64,000 nucleotides of DNA from Aurantiochytrium sp. KH105 (taxonomy: Eukaryota; Sar; Bigyra; Thraustochytrida; Thraustochytriidae), in contig BGKB01000035.1 of NCBI GenBank assembly GCA_003116975.1, forward strand, positions 434,001-498,000, given 5' to 3'. Positions 1 through 9,195 of this stretch are shown here, one piece after another; within the stretch, counting starts at the first letter, position 1; every line of letters starts with the position of its first letter. The position numbers and the translations under genes are program-made. A model generated the notes under the pieces. That model was not told the DNA's origin, did no database searches, and saw only the letters and a program-made list of their open reading frames with translations.

Positions 1-175
1 CTGCCGCGACGCGCCCAATGGACGCCAGAACCCTTTGCGAGCGGGCGGGCGAGCGAGAGAGCGAGCAGGCGAACGAGAGCACAGCCCCGGAGAGCTCGTG
101 CGCGCGCGAGAAAGCAGACGACCTGCGGTGACTGCCGGGCCTGACGCGCGAATCGGGGAAGGGACGAAGAGCAAG
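1..175. promoter_or_regulatory. 5' flank of the NUBP1 gene (partial)
   Basis: GC-rich upstream sequence cut by the window edge. It contains GCGA/GAGC-type short repeats around 45-75. No TATA box is evident. The exact promoter cannot be placed. Confidence 0.3.
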
Positions 176-1294
176 ATGGCGAGTGGCGACGCGGCGCCGG
201 CCGACGCCAATGAGGGGTGCGTGGGCCCGACGTCCGAGGAAGCGGGCAAGGCGAGTGCGTGCGCAGGATGCCCGAACCAGAGCGCGTGCGCGTCGGGAGA
301 GATGCGCAAGCCGAATCCCGAGGCAGCCGCCATCAAGGAGAAGATGAAGAGTATCGGAAGGACCGTCCTGGTGCTCTCTGGCAAGGGCGGCGTGGGCAAG
401 TCGACGTTCTCGGCGCAACTGGCCTTTGGACTTGCACGCGCAGGCAAACGTGTCGGCTTACTGGACCTTGACATTTGCGGACCCTCGGTGCCGCTCATGC
501 TTGGACTTTCGGGCCGCGAAGTGCACCAGAGCGCCTCGGGGTGGTCCCCCGTCTACGTGGACGTTGACAGCGAGAACGACGAGGACTGCGAGCTTGGTGT
601 CATGTCGATTGGATTTCTCATGCCCGACCCGGACAGCGCCGTCATTTGGCGTGGTCCGCGCAAGAACGGTCTCATTCAGCAATTCTTCACCTCGGTCGAT
701 TGGGGCGAGCTCGACTATCTGGTGATTGACACGCCTCCTGGCACTTCGGACGAGCACATTTCCATTGTGCAGCTTCTCAAGGACAGTCTTGAAGAGGACG
801 ATGGTGCCGTCGTCGTCACGACTCCTCAAGAGGTGGCCATGATGGATGTGCGCAAAGAGTTGAACTTTTGCAAGCAGACCAACATTCCGGTTCTGGGTGT
901 TGTGGAGAACATGGCGCAGATGCGCTTGCCTGTCAACAGTCTTCGCTTTGTTTCGGCCAATGGTGATGACCAAACGGAGACTGCGCTCGCAGCTCTCCAG
1001 GAAAAGTATCCTGAACTGCTGAACATGGACATTGCGCTCGACGTGTTTCCCGCCGCGGGAGGCGGACCCAAAGGCATGGCTGCCAAGTTTGGCGTTCCGT
1101 ACCTCGGGAGTCTGCCCATGGATCCCAATCTTCAGTCTGCAGCAGAAACGGGCAAGCCTGTTTTGGAGGGTTCTGCCATGGCGCCTCTCAAGGCAATTGT
1201 GGACAAGATTGTCGCTTCAGCCAAACCGACAACCGCTTCGGGTGCGTCGCAAGAGGACGCAGCAGCAAATGGAACTGGTGTCATCTCAGCTTGA
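176..1294 (+). CDS. NUBP1: Cytosolic Fe-S cluster assembly ATPase, NUBP1/NBP35 type
   Basis: 372-aa Mrp/NBP35-family P-loop ATPase, the scaffold on which the cytosolic iron-sulfur assembly (CIA) machinery builds 4Fe-4S clusters for cytosolic and nuclear proteins. The N-terminal ferredoxin-like motif CX13CX2CX5C is complete (C15, C29, C32, C38) and separates NBP35 from CFD1. The deviant Walker A motif GKGGVGKST begins at residue 69, and a DTPPGT switch motif follows. The start is the ATG at 176, with a purine at -3 and G at +4; the frame stays open upstream but has no earlier ATG. Oddity: after VENM (residues 243-246) the CPxC pair that bridges the dimer cluster in yeast and human proteins is absent and replaced by AQMRLPV. 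I recall plant NBP35 also differing here. Identity is secure; NBP35 rather than CFD1 rests on the N-terminal cysteines. Confidence 0.93.
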   Translation: MASGDAAPADANEGCVGPTSEEAGKASACAGCPNQSACASGEMRKPNPEAAAIKEKMKSIGRTVLVLSGKGGVGKSTFSAQLAFGLARAGKRVGLLDLDICGPSVPLMLGLSGREVHQSASGWSPVYVDVDSENDEDCELGVMSIGFLMPDPDSAVIWRGPRKNGLIQQFFTSVDWGELDYLVIDTPPGTSDEHISIVQLLKDSLEEDDGAVVVTTPQEVAMMDVRKELNFCKQTNIPVLGVVENMAQMRLPVNSLRFVSANGDDQTETALAALQEKYPELLNMDIALDVFPAAGGGPKGMAAKFGVPYLGSLPMDPNLQSAAETGKPVLEGSAMAPLKAIVDKIVASAKPTTASGASQEDAAANGTGVISA

Positions 1295-1542
1295 TTCTTC
1301 TCTATGTTTTATTTTTTGCAAAAAGCTTGAAGACGCATGGAGTCTGACGCTGGGAGCACTTTCGTTTTCGAGGGCTTGGAAGACCTGTAAGACGAACAGG
1401 ACGAGACACTCAGATGAGGCATCTCTCGTTCTCTCACTTTTGAAAAGGGAAAAAATTATAAAATATTGGTCATTTTTGTATTGCCGAGGCGCAGAAAAAC
1501 ACAGTCGGTGGCCTGAGGCCATGCTGATCTATATTCAACCCT
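1295..1542. other. Convergent 3' intergenic region
   Basis: This 248-bp gap between two converging genes is AT-richer than its surroundings. A TTTTATTTTT stretch near 1307-1316 reads as AATAAA on the minus strand and could be the poly(A) signal of the VWA gene, placing the two 3' ends very close or overlapping. Inference only. Confidence 0.35.
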
Positions 1543-3963
1543 CTAGCGACGAAAGAAAAAAGCCATGAGTTGACGCACACCTGGCGTCGCATTGCCAGGT
1601 TGCGCGATATGTGAGGAGGCGTGGGCACCTATCTGTTGAGACTCGGAAGAGGCCTCATGTGAGCGAACGTCTGATGTGGCAACATCAGCTTGGCGGATGG
1701 CAGAGACCGTGCCCCTCTCCCGTGGGGGCTGCTGTCCCGGCTGCCGAAGTGACGCTCTGGACAAATTTGTAGGCGATGTGTGGCGTCGAGCGCTGCGTCG
1801 CCAACGCGAGGCCCGCGTGGAGCTGCTTACCGAAGAGGTTGTCGAGACCGTAGATACCTCGGAGTCCGCGCTCGCACTGGAAGCCGAGGTGCGGACACTT
1901 CCAACGCGATCGTCTCGGCCAGCTGTGCTTGTTGTGAATGCATCTGTTTCATCCCGTTGCACAGTGCGCGCCATCGGAAGCTCAATGCCGAGATCTGCCA
2001 TGAGGGGCAATGCCGTACGTGAGCTACGATCGAGCGAAAACGAAAGCTCGGAAGCTCGCGGTCCCAGATCCCCATGGGCTAACGTCCTCGAGGATGACGC
2101 ATATCCGGAGACAGCGTCAAGGGTAGCTGCCATCTCGCATGACGGAATCGCACTTGCCACGGGCAAGGTTTGGGCTTGTGGGCATCGATGTTGCGCCAAA
2201 TCCGCAGCAGCAGCAGCAGCAGTAGAAGCAGCAGTAGAAGCAGCAACAGCAGCAGGCCCCAAGGATGAAGCGTCTTCACAAGAATCGTCCTCCGGAAGTC
2301 GTCTCTGATTCCCAGGCGTCGCCCCTGCTCCGGCGGTAAATGAAGTGCTCAAGACACGTTGCGCTTCGTACTGGTTCGACAGCGACAGGAGCGCGTGGCG
2401 TCGTCCAGGATCATTCGCGTTTTCTTGCGAGAGCAAGGCTTCGAGGTGATCCACGAGACTCCCGCTCACTGGGTCGCCGGATGTAAAAGCAGTGGATGCG
2501 CGAATTGCGGCCAGAGAGGTATCGAGGACGGAAGGCGCTGGTTTCGCGTCGCGAGCGGAGACGCTTTGCATCATTGAGGGACCTGCTGCGACCGAGTTCA
2601 TGGCCTGCAGCGCCAGCGCGAGGTTGCAGATTGACGCAACTTGCATGACGGCCCTGTTTGCGTCGTTGTGTGTGGGAGGCGGGCGCGCACGCGTGCAGAC
2701 TGTTTGGGGGGCCATCGTTGCTACATCAAGATATTCAATGTAAACGTTTTCCGCCGGGTCGACACCGTCTGCGGTCGGACCTTCGGGCGACGAGGAAAGG
2801 GAGGAGGCGTGTTGTGAAGATGGCGGTGCATCCGCGCGGCGAACGAGAACGAGATGTTTTTCTTCTGACATGTACATGTCGCCCACGGAGAGCATGCCGG
2901 GCTGCTGCGCTCGCCAGGGCGCAAGGGGGGTCCAAAGGCGTGGGTTGAAGTGCAGGCGCACGTTTTGCGCCACGACCGAGACGAGTCCGCCGAGACACTT
3001 TTCGAGGGTGTGCGGAATCATTTCCGCTCCGGAAAGGTATGCGTAGACGCCTCCGGCGCTGGCGCGTGTCATTTCCACGAGACCATCGGCATCGTGCGTG
3101 CTCCCGATCCCGAAAGCGAACAGCGAGGTGGGTGTGTTGATACGCTGAAGCGCGGCTTTGACGCCAGCAGCTACGCGTGAGGCATCGAGGACGCCTCGGT
3201 TGGCGAGTCCGTCTGTGAGAACGAGCACGCTCGCGAGGCGTTGGTTGCCCCGCTTGCGGGACTCGATGAGGTCGAGTCCGCGAAAGACGCCGGCGCTGAG
3301 GTTGGTGCCGCCAAAGGCCCTTGTCTTGGCGATGGCGGCCTCTGCTTTTGCTTTCCCGCGGGCGTCCATGCGTGTGAGAGGCATCTGCACGCATGCATTG
3401 TCGCTAAAGCTGACGATGGCGAGTCTGTCGCCCTCGACGGCGCATTCATCATCGTCGGTGTTTTGGTCCTGTTCTGGTTTTTCTGGTTTGAGGTCCTGCG
3501 CGCAGAGCTGCTGCACGAGGAAGCGCAGGGAGTCTCTGAGGAGGATCTCGGCGTCCCCGGCCATGGACCCGCTCGTGTCGACAACGGCCACCAGGTCGAT
3601 GGGCTTACGTTTGCGCCGTTGGTCGCGGGCCTCGGCGACGGGGACCAGGGTCTTGACGGTGGCCAGCAGGCATTCCGAGGGGGGTCTCGCCGTCGTCGCG
3701 GTCGGCGTCGGCGGCAGCGGCAGCGCTGTGCCGGGCTGTTCCGCTGCGGCGGCGCGGTGCTGCAGCAGCGTGGCGGCGAGGCCGACCCTCGCGGCGTGCG
3801 CGGCGGCGTGCGGCGCGGCGGGGCGCGGTCTCCTGCGGTGCCGCTGGCGGCGGTCCTCGTCGTCGTCGCCGCGGTCCTCGTCTTCGTCGCCGCCGTCTTT
3901 GCGGCCGAGGTCGACGCGCAGGGCGCGCGCGCCGGCCGCCTGGGCCGCGCCGGAGGCCGCCAT
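1543..3963 (-). CDS. von Willebrand factor A (VWA) domain protein
   Basis: 806-aa single-exon protein. Residues 1-115 are basic/acidic low-complexity sequence. A VWA domain follows, with an intact MIDAS: DTSGSM at 129-134, the threonine in GGTNLSAG, and the aspartate in VLTDGLANRG, so metal-dependent ligand binding is likely. A VWA-interacting-type beta region follows (the VGDMY motif near residue 350). The C-terminal half is Ser/Ala-rich and looks disordered, with Ala runs encoded by a CAG/CTG repeat at about 2205-2260. No signal peptide or membrane segment is visible, so it is probably intracellular. The architecture recalls plant and protist VWA proteins related to WAV3-type ubiquitin ligases, but no RING finger is present. 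The start is the ATG at 3963 (A at -3 context GCC, G at +4); the longer frame upstream crosses a GGAT microsatellite and is treated as 5' UTR. Ligand and function are unknown. Confidence 0.8.
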   Translation of the reverse strand: MAASGAAQAAGARALRVDLGRKDGGDEDEDRGDDDEDRRQRHRRRPRPAAPHAAAHAARVGLAATLLQHRAAAAEQPGTALPLPPTPTATTARPPSECLLATVKTLVPVAEARDQRRKRKPIDLVAVVDTSGSMAGDAEILLRDSLRFLVQQLCAQDLKPEKPEQDQNTDDDECAVEGDRLAIVSFSDNACVQMPLTRMDARGKAKAEAAIAKTRAFGGTNLSAGVFRGLDLIESRKRGNQRLASVLVLTDGLANRGVLDASRVAAGVKAALQRINTPTSLFAFGIGSTHDADGLVEMTRASAGGVYAYLSGAEMIPHTLEKCLGGLVSVVAQNVRLHFNPRLWTPLAPWRAQQPGMLSVGDMYMSEEKHLVLVRRADAPPSSQHASSLSSSPEGPTADGVDPAENVYIEYLDVATMAPQTVCTRARPPPTHNDANRAVMQVASICNLALALQAMNSVAAGPSMMQSVSARDAKPAPSVLDTSLAAIRASTAFTSGDPVSGSLVDHLEALLSQENANDPGRRHALLSLSNQYEAQRVLSTSFTAGAGATPGNQRRLPEDDSCEDASSLGPAAVAASTAASTAAAAAADLAQHRCPQAQTLPVASAIPSCEMAATLDAVSGYASSSRTLAHGDLGPRASELSFSLDRSSRTALPLMADLGIELPMARTVQRDETDAFTTSTAGRDDRVGSVRTSASSASADSEVSTVSTTSSVSSSTRASRWRRSARRHTSPTNLSRASLRQPGQQPPRERGTVSAIRQADVATSDVRSHEASSESQQIGAHASSHIAQPGNATPGVRQLMAFFFRR

Positions 3964-4031
3964 GCGCGCGCGCTCGCCGCCCGCGCAGGGCGCGCGCGGA
4001 CCAGCCGCCGCGCGCCGGAGTTCAAACCGCT

Positions 4032-4034
4032 TGG

Positions 4035-4070
<36 letters not shown>

Positions 4071-4073
4071 ATG
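4032..4073. repeat. (GGAT)n microsatellite
   Basis: About ten near-perfect GGAT units with one substituted unit (GGAC), just upstream of the VWA gene start. Confidence 0.95.
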
Positions 4074-4210
4074 CGCGATGCGATTGCCCGCCCCGCGCCG
4101 GAGCCGAGGCCCCGCGCTCTGCACGCGCGCCCGCCCGCCCGCGCCCTCCCTCGCGCCCTCCCTCGCTCCGAGCTCGCACGCGCGGCGCGCGGCCGTCAGG
4201 TCAGGGGTCT

Positions 4211-4250
4211 GCCTGCCCGCCCGCCCGCCCGCCCGCCCGCCTGCCTGCCT
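4211..4250. repeat. (GCCC)n/(GCCT)n microsatellite
   Basis: Ten tetranucleotide units: GCCT at the edges and GCCC in the middle. Confidence 0.9.
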
Positions 4251-4440
4251 CCGCCCGCCGCCGCGCTCCTGCGCGCAGAGGCAGGCGCAAGGCGGCGCTC
4301 AGGCGGGCCAAGTTGGCGGCGATTGTGGAGCGGGTCGGGTCCCGCGGGTCGCCGATTCGAGGCGGAATTGAGGCGCGGTGGCAAACTTGGGCGGCGAGGG
4401 AGGGAGGGAGGGAGGAAGGGGAACAGGAGCGAGCGGAGCT

Positions 4441-4475
4441 AGCTGGCTGGCTAGCTAGCTAGCTGCCTGCCTGCC
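4441..4475. repeat. (AGCT/GGCT)n short tandem repeat
   Basis: 4-bp period tract drifting from CTGG through CTAG to CTGC units. Confidence 0.85.
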
Positions 4476-4543
4476 CATGCGAGGACGGCGACGGCGACGA
4501 CGCGCTGCAGCTGGTGAAGCGCGGGCCGCGCCAGGAGGGATTG

Positions 4544-4572
4544 CGAGCGAGCGAGCGAGCGAGCGAGCGAGC
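4544..4572. repeat. (GAGC)n microsatellite
   Basis: About seven perfect GAGC units. Confidence 0.9.
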
Positions 4573-4848
4573 AGCACGTTCGCGTCGCAGCACGCCGCGC
4601 GGCACGGGACAGGTTGAGAAAGAGCAGCAGGGCATGCATGCTACGTAAGGGGATAGAGAGCATACTAGCCAGATGGGATGGCCCCGCGGGAGGCGGGAAG
4701 TGGGCGTGTGCCATGCCATCTCAGTGGCTTTGCTTGCACTTGCACGCGCTGTTGCAGGCGTGCTCTTGCTCGCCTGCTCGTGCAGGCTTGCTCGTGCTGG
4801 CAGGGGAGCGGGCGAGCGAGTGGTGCGAGGCGGCGCATGGTCTCGGCT

Positions 4849-4920
4849 TGGTCTTGGTTTTTGGCTGGGCTTGGTTTGGCTTGACTTGGTTTGGCTTGGC
4901 TTGGCTTGGCTTGGCTTGGC
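4849..4920. repeat. (TTGGC)n pentanucleotide tract
   Basis: Imperfect 5-bp repeat that becomes perfect over 4891-4920. Confidence 0.9.
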
Positions 4921-5065
4921 GGTCTTGCTGAGTGAGGCTCAATCAAGGGAGGCAGGAAAGGGATCACGAGTCGGAGAAACCTCGCGCTTGCTTCCCTCCC
5001 TTCATCTGTTTGCTTGTGTGTGGCGACGAGGTGGCCTTTGTTCTTGGTTGCGGAAGCCGAGGAAG

Positions 5066-5131
5066 CGCTTGCTTGCTCGCTTGCTTGCTTGCTTGCTTGC
5101 TCGCTTGCTTACTTGCTTGCTTGCTTGCTTG
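5066..5131. repeat. (GCTT)n microsatellite
   Basis: About 16 units of GCTT with rare GCTC and ACTT variants. Confidence 0.92.
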
Positions 5132-5371
5132 ATGGCCACACAGTGAAAGAAAGCTCCTGGCGAGCGAGCAGCCGCAGCTGCAGCGGCGCCGGAGTTTGTT
5201 TGTGTCAAGATCGGTCAAGACAGCATTTTAGTCCCACCGTCGTGCCAAGTGGGCACCAAGCATTGGCCCTACGCGGCTGCTCCTTCTTACCCTACCGCGT
5301 GCCGCGATCAGGCTGCCGACATCTGGCGGGCGGATCATGAGCGCGCTTCGAGGTGCTTGGGCGCGCCCAGC

Positions 5372-5389
5372 CAGCTAGCTAGCTAGCTG
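5372..5389. repeat. (AGCT)n short tract
   Basis: Four consecutive AGCT units, a self-complementary sequence, about 140 bp upstream of the FAR-acyltransferase start. Confidence 0.8.
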
Positions 5390-5526
5390 CCAACGGCCGC
5401 GGCGGAGCGCGGGCCCGACCTCGCAACGCGCTTCGCGCGGTCGGTGGCAGCGGGCGCCGCGTGCTGGGGCCCAGCCAGCGCCAAGGCCAAGGCACGGCAC
5501 GCCGCGCGAGGCGGGAAAGGGCTGAC

Positions 5527-8500
5527 ATGGAGAAGAGCGCGCGGCGACTCGAAGGACACCATGACGACGACGAGGACGACCCCCGCCTCCCCGGCGCGGC
5601 AAGCGTCCGCGCCGCTCTGGGCGGACGCGCCGTGCTCGTGACCGGCGGGACGGGCTTCGTGGGCAAGACGCTCGTGGAAAAAATCGTGCGCTGCCTGCCG
5701 GAGACACGAACCATCTTCGTGCTCGTGCGCGAGAGCAAGGGCCGGAGCGCAGAGACACGACTCGAGCAAGAAATCGTTCGCTCGCCCATCTTTCACCTGC
5801 TACATCGCACCGTTGGACGCGAAGAGACCCGCGCGCGCTGCGCACGCATGCTCGTCGCCATCAATGGAGACATTACGCTCCCTCGACTCGGCATCAAGCC
5901 AGAAGATCTCGCTCGCATGCAACGCGAAGGCGTCGACATCCTCATGCACTGCGCAGCCTCGGTGAACTTTGACGATCCTCTCGAACAAGCCGTACAGCTC
6001 AACACGCGCGGCGCCATCGAAGCGCTCGAAGTTGCGCGCGCTCTCAGCGTGCGCGCCATGGTGCACGTTTCCACGGCCTACGTGGCCGCCAACATCAAGA
6101 CCGGACAGGTGATTCCCGAGCGCATCCACGAGCTTGATTTCGACCCCGAGGACGTCCTTCGCAACGCGGACCGGGATCAACGCACAGGGGACGCCCAAAT
6201 TGGTCTGTCGCGCTTGCAGCTTCGCATCCAGGGCGAGTACCCCAACACCTACACCCTCACCAAGGCCATGGGCGAGGCAATGCTCGCGCGCAGACAAGGC
6301 GACGTTCCTCTTGCCATTGTTCGACCCTCCATCATCGGCGCAGCATGGCGCGAACCTTGTCCGGGCTGGGTGGACGTCGTCAGCGCAGCGACCGCAGTCT
6401 TTGCGGCCACCGCGCGCGGCGTCGTAACGGTGCTCCCCGGAAACCCAAGGGGCGTTGCAGCCATTGTTCCCGTCGACTTTGTCGTCAACCACATGCTGCG
6501 CGCCTGCGCCGATATTTGGGATCGCTACGGCGAACTCCGCGTCTCGCACAGCTGCACATCCACGTCCAATCCGTGTCGCTGGCGCGTGGTCTCGCGCAGC
6601 TTTCTCGCTTCCTACCGTGCGAGAACCCCGCCTTCCAAGCTCACGCCCGGACCAGTCACCTTTCGGATGCTGCAAAGTCGCCAGCAATTTGCTCTCGAGT
6701 GGGCCTTGCGCTACTCTTTGCCCGCTTGGGCATACGGTCGCTTTGGCGCTGCCACAGGAAGCACTTCCGCTTCTCGCCTCGCGGTCAAACTCCAAATGCT
6801 GCAGGACCGCTCCGAGCAGGTTGTTGGTCTTTTTGAGCCCTTCACAACCGTGAACTATCGCTTCGACTGCGCCACAGCCGAACGCTGGGCCCGGGACAAG
6901 GGAGTCGATCGCGACGGCGATCTTGATCTTTGCGTCGACGCGCTGCAAATTGTCTGGGCACGCTACATTGAAAACTACACACATGGCATGGACCGCTTCA
7001 TTCTGCACGAGGACGTCGTGCCTGTGAGCCAAAGCGCCGTCTCACACAACGATGTCAGCCTCACGCTCGGCAGACTTCTCAAGTGGGACCCAGACCACCA
7101 CCGAATTAGTTTTCCCGGTATTATTTCCGATATCTCGTGGGCGTACACCTCGAGCCGTAAACCCGGATACACGCAGTCAGGCGTGCTCGGACGCCTTATG
7201 GGCCTCACAGGGTGGCGAGAAGGCCTCGCGCACGAAGCCAAACACGTCTCGCGGCACACCAAACGCAACATTGGGGAAATGCGGTCGCTGGTGCTCAAGT
7301 CAAAGGTTGTCAAGCGTGCCATCAAGCAGCAAATTCGCTCCACCATGGGTCGCATCCCCGCACCTCCTTCAAGGGCAGCGGTGCGCGCCAAAGTCGTGGC
7401 GCGAGCGCAAGCGCTATTCACAGAAATTGCAAGTACAATGAGCGATGGACCGCCTCGATGGCTTGGCTGGGCGCTGCGCAAGACCTGGCGCAACATGTAC
7501 GACGGCATCCGCGTGCACGAAGAGGGTCTTGAACAATTGCGAGCAGCAGCCTCCAAGGCTCAATACCCCATCGTCCTGGTTCCCACGCATCGCAGTTATG
7601 TGGACTTTCTCATGCTTTCCTTTCTCATGTTTGCATTCAACCTTCCTGTGCCTTATATTGCATCCACCACGGACTTTCTTGCCATGAAGGGTGTTTCGGG
7701 ACTCTTGCGAGCCTCGGGCGCTTTCTTCTTGCGACGCGAGGGGGCGCTCGAACAAGATGCACTCTACGCGGCCGTCTTTACGGCATACACGCAGCAGCTC
7801 TTGATCGACCGTCAAATCGTAGAGTATTACATCGAAGGCACGCGCAGCCGAAGCGGCAAGTGTCTCATGCCCAAACTGGGTCTCACGAGCATCTGCATCG
7901 AGCCCGTACGAGACGGACGACTGGAGGACCTCATTTTCGTCCCCATTTCCATCGACTATGAAAAGCCCGTCGAGGCCACGCTTTACTCGCACGAGATGCT
8001 CGGCTCGGCAAAGGTCCCAGAGACAACAGAAAACCTTCTCAAGGCCATGCTTCGTCTCGGTGACAAGTTTGGCTATGTGTCTGTACAGTTCGGGGAACAC
8101 ATCATGGCCCGCGAGGCCTTACAGCGCGCTGCGCCCCCTCCGCCATCGCCCGCGCGGGCGCTCGGGATGCGCATCATCGATGCCATGCAGCAAGCAGCCG
8201 TGTGCATGCCCATCCATCTCGTCGCGACGCTGCTTCTCCGCTATCGTCATGGGTTGACGCTCGACCAGCTCGTCCCCAGCGTTGAATGGCTGCGTTCAGA
8301 GGTCCTTCGTCGAGGCGGCCATGTGGCCTGCGCAGAGCGCGAACACCGCGTCGATCTTGTCAAGCGCGCCATCCAGCTGCTCGGCGGCGTCGTCCAGGAA
8401 CGCAACTCGCCGCGCGTCGTCGAGGTTGCCGTTGACAGCGCGACCAAGGACTTTCACCATATGGTGGTTCTCGGCTACTACCGCAACAAGATTATTCATC

Positions 8501-9195
8501 TATTTGCCGCTGAGGCCTTTTGGGCATGTGCGGTCTATGCGCGAGCAGACCCGGTCACGGGGCTCGCTGACCTCACCGCTGTGGAAGAGGATGCCTCTTT
8601 TCTTGCATCCATGCTTCGTCACGAGTTTGTGTGTACTTCGCAGTCGGGACGTGATAGTCTTCATGCTTTGCAGAATCAAGGCATCCTTGAAGTGGCCCAG
8701 GACGGCAAAGTCCGGCTGGCGCGCGAGCAAGATGGGACGGAGCGGGTCTACGGTCTCTTGTGCTCGATGATCTGGCCCTTCATTGACAGCTTTTTTGTCG
8801 CTCTGTCGGCGCTCCTGGCGCTACTTCCAGATGCCAAAGTCAAGCTCCCCATGCTGGTGCAGCGCATGCTCACCTTGGCCGAAAATCTCTATCAAGACCG
8901 GGTCATTCTGCATTACGAAAGTTGCGCATCGGGAACTTTGCAAAATGCGCTACGAACTCTTGGCGATTGGGGTGTCGTTTCCATCGCTCGTCAGGACTTG
9001 CCTCGGCGGCTGGGCCAGGTGAGGGAGACGGAGACCTTTGTCTCACTCTTGCCCCCATACACGGACCGTAAAGATGTCCAAGCGCTCATCACGCGCGTCA
9101 ACCAGCTACGTGGGCCCCAAATTCAGCCTCGTTCAGACTCAGAGTCCTCCTTCACTGCCTCTGTCGCGAATTTCCCAATGCTTGCTCGGATATGA
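5527..9195 (+). CDS. Bifunctional fatty acyl-CoA reductase / DHAP (glycerol-3-phosphate) acyltransferase
   Basis: 1222-aa fusion joining two entry activities of ether-lipid synthesis. The N-terminal reductase turns fatty acyl-CoA into fatty alcohol. It shows the NAD(P)-binding GGTGFVGK motif at about 40-47, the YXXXK catalytic pair Y242/K246, and a sterile-type C-terminal domain ending near residue 500. The C-terminal half is a PlsB/GNPAT-like acyltransferase with all four blocks: HRSYVD (H688, D693), FFLRR, EGTRSRSGK (E770) and VPISIDYE. Dictyostelium has a peroxisomal fusion of the same two activities (FARAT). The protein ends in Ala-Arg-Ile, at best a weak variant of a C-terminal peroxisomal targeting tripeptide. 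The start is the ATG at 5527, the first in frame; the frame is open to 5461 without an ATG. DHAP is the preferred acceptor by analogy; glycerol-3-phosphate is not excluded. Confidence 0.9.
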   Translation: MEKSARRLEGHHDDDEDDPRLPGAASVRAALGGRAVLVTGGTGFVGKTLVEKIVRCLPETRTIFVLVRESKGRSAETRLEQEIVRSPIFHLLHRTVGREETRARCARMLVAINGDITLPRLGIKPEDLARMQREGVDILMHCAASVNFDDPLEQAVQLNTRGAIEALEVARALSVRAMVHVSTAYVAANIKTGQVIPERIHELDFDPEDVLRNADRDQRTGDAQIGLSRLQLRIQGEYPNTYTLTKAMGEAMLARRQGDVPLAIVRPSIIGAAWREPCPGWVDVVSAATAVFAATARGVVTVLPGNPRGVAAIVPVDFVVNHMLRACADIWDRYGELRVSHSCTSTSNPCRWRVVSRSFLASYRARTPPSKLTPGPVTFRMLQSRQQFALEWALRYSLPAWAYGRFGAATGSTSASRLAVKLQMLQDRSEQVVGLFEPFTTVNYRFDCATAERWARDKGVDRDGDLDLCVDALQIVWARYIENYTHGMDRFILHEDVVPVSQSAVSHNDVSLTLGRLLKWDPDHHRISFPGIISDISWAYTSSRKPGYTQSGVLGRLMGLTGWREGLAHEAKHVSRHTKRNIGEMRSLVLKSKVVKRAIKQQIRSTMGRIPAPPSRAAVRAKVVARAQALFTEIASTMSDGPPRWLGWALRKTWRNMYDGIRVHEEGLEQLRAAASKAQYPIVLVPTHRSYVDFLMLSFLMFAFNLPVPYIASTTDFLAMKGVSGLLRASGAFFLRREGALEQDALYAAVFTAYTQQLLIDRQIVEYYIEGTRSRSGKCLMPKLGLTSICIEPVRDGRLEDLIFVPISIDYEKPVEATLYSHEMLGSAKVPETTENLLKAMLRLGDKFGYVSVQFGEHIMAREALQRAAPPPPSPARALGMRIIDAMQQAAVCMPIHLVATLLLRYRHGLTLDQLVPSVEWLRSEVLRRGGHVACAEREHRVDLVKRAIQLLGGVVQERNSPRVVEVAVDSATKDFHHMVVLGYYRNKIIHLFAAEAFWACAVYARADPVTGLADLTAVEEDASFLASMLRHEFVCTSQSGRDSLHALQNQGILEVAQDGKVRLAREQDGTERVYGLLCSMIWPFIDSFFVALSALLALLPDAKVKLPMLVQRMLTLAENLYQDRVILHYESCASGTLQNALRTLGDWGVVSIARQDLPRRLGQVRETETFVSLLPPYTDRKDVQALITRVNQLRGPQIQPRSDSESSFTASVANFPMLARI

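Larger units (their letters stand above)
3964..5526. promoter_or_regulatory. Divergent intergenic region rich in tetranucleotide microsatellites
   Basis: This 1.56-kb gap lies between two genes transcribed away from each other, so it should hold both promoters. It is dominated by short-period tracts (listed separately) of GGAT, GCCC, GCTA, GAGC, TTGGC, GCTT and AGCT. Long ORFs on both strands here are repeat-driven and rejected. No TATA box is apparent. Confidence 0.5.

Noticed and set aside
3158-4462. 434- and 376-codon plus-strand ORFs opposite the VWA gene
   Set aside because: They are antisense shadows of the VWA coding region that run on into the GGAT and GCCC microsatellites. Only the minus strand encodes a recognisable domain.
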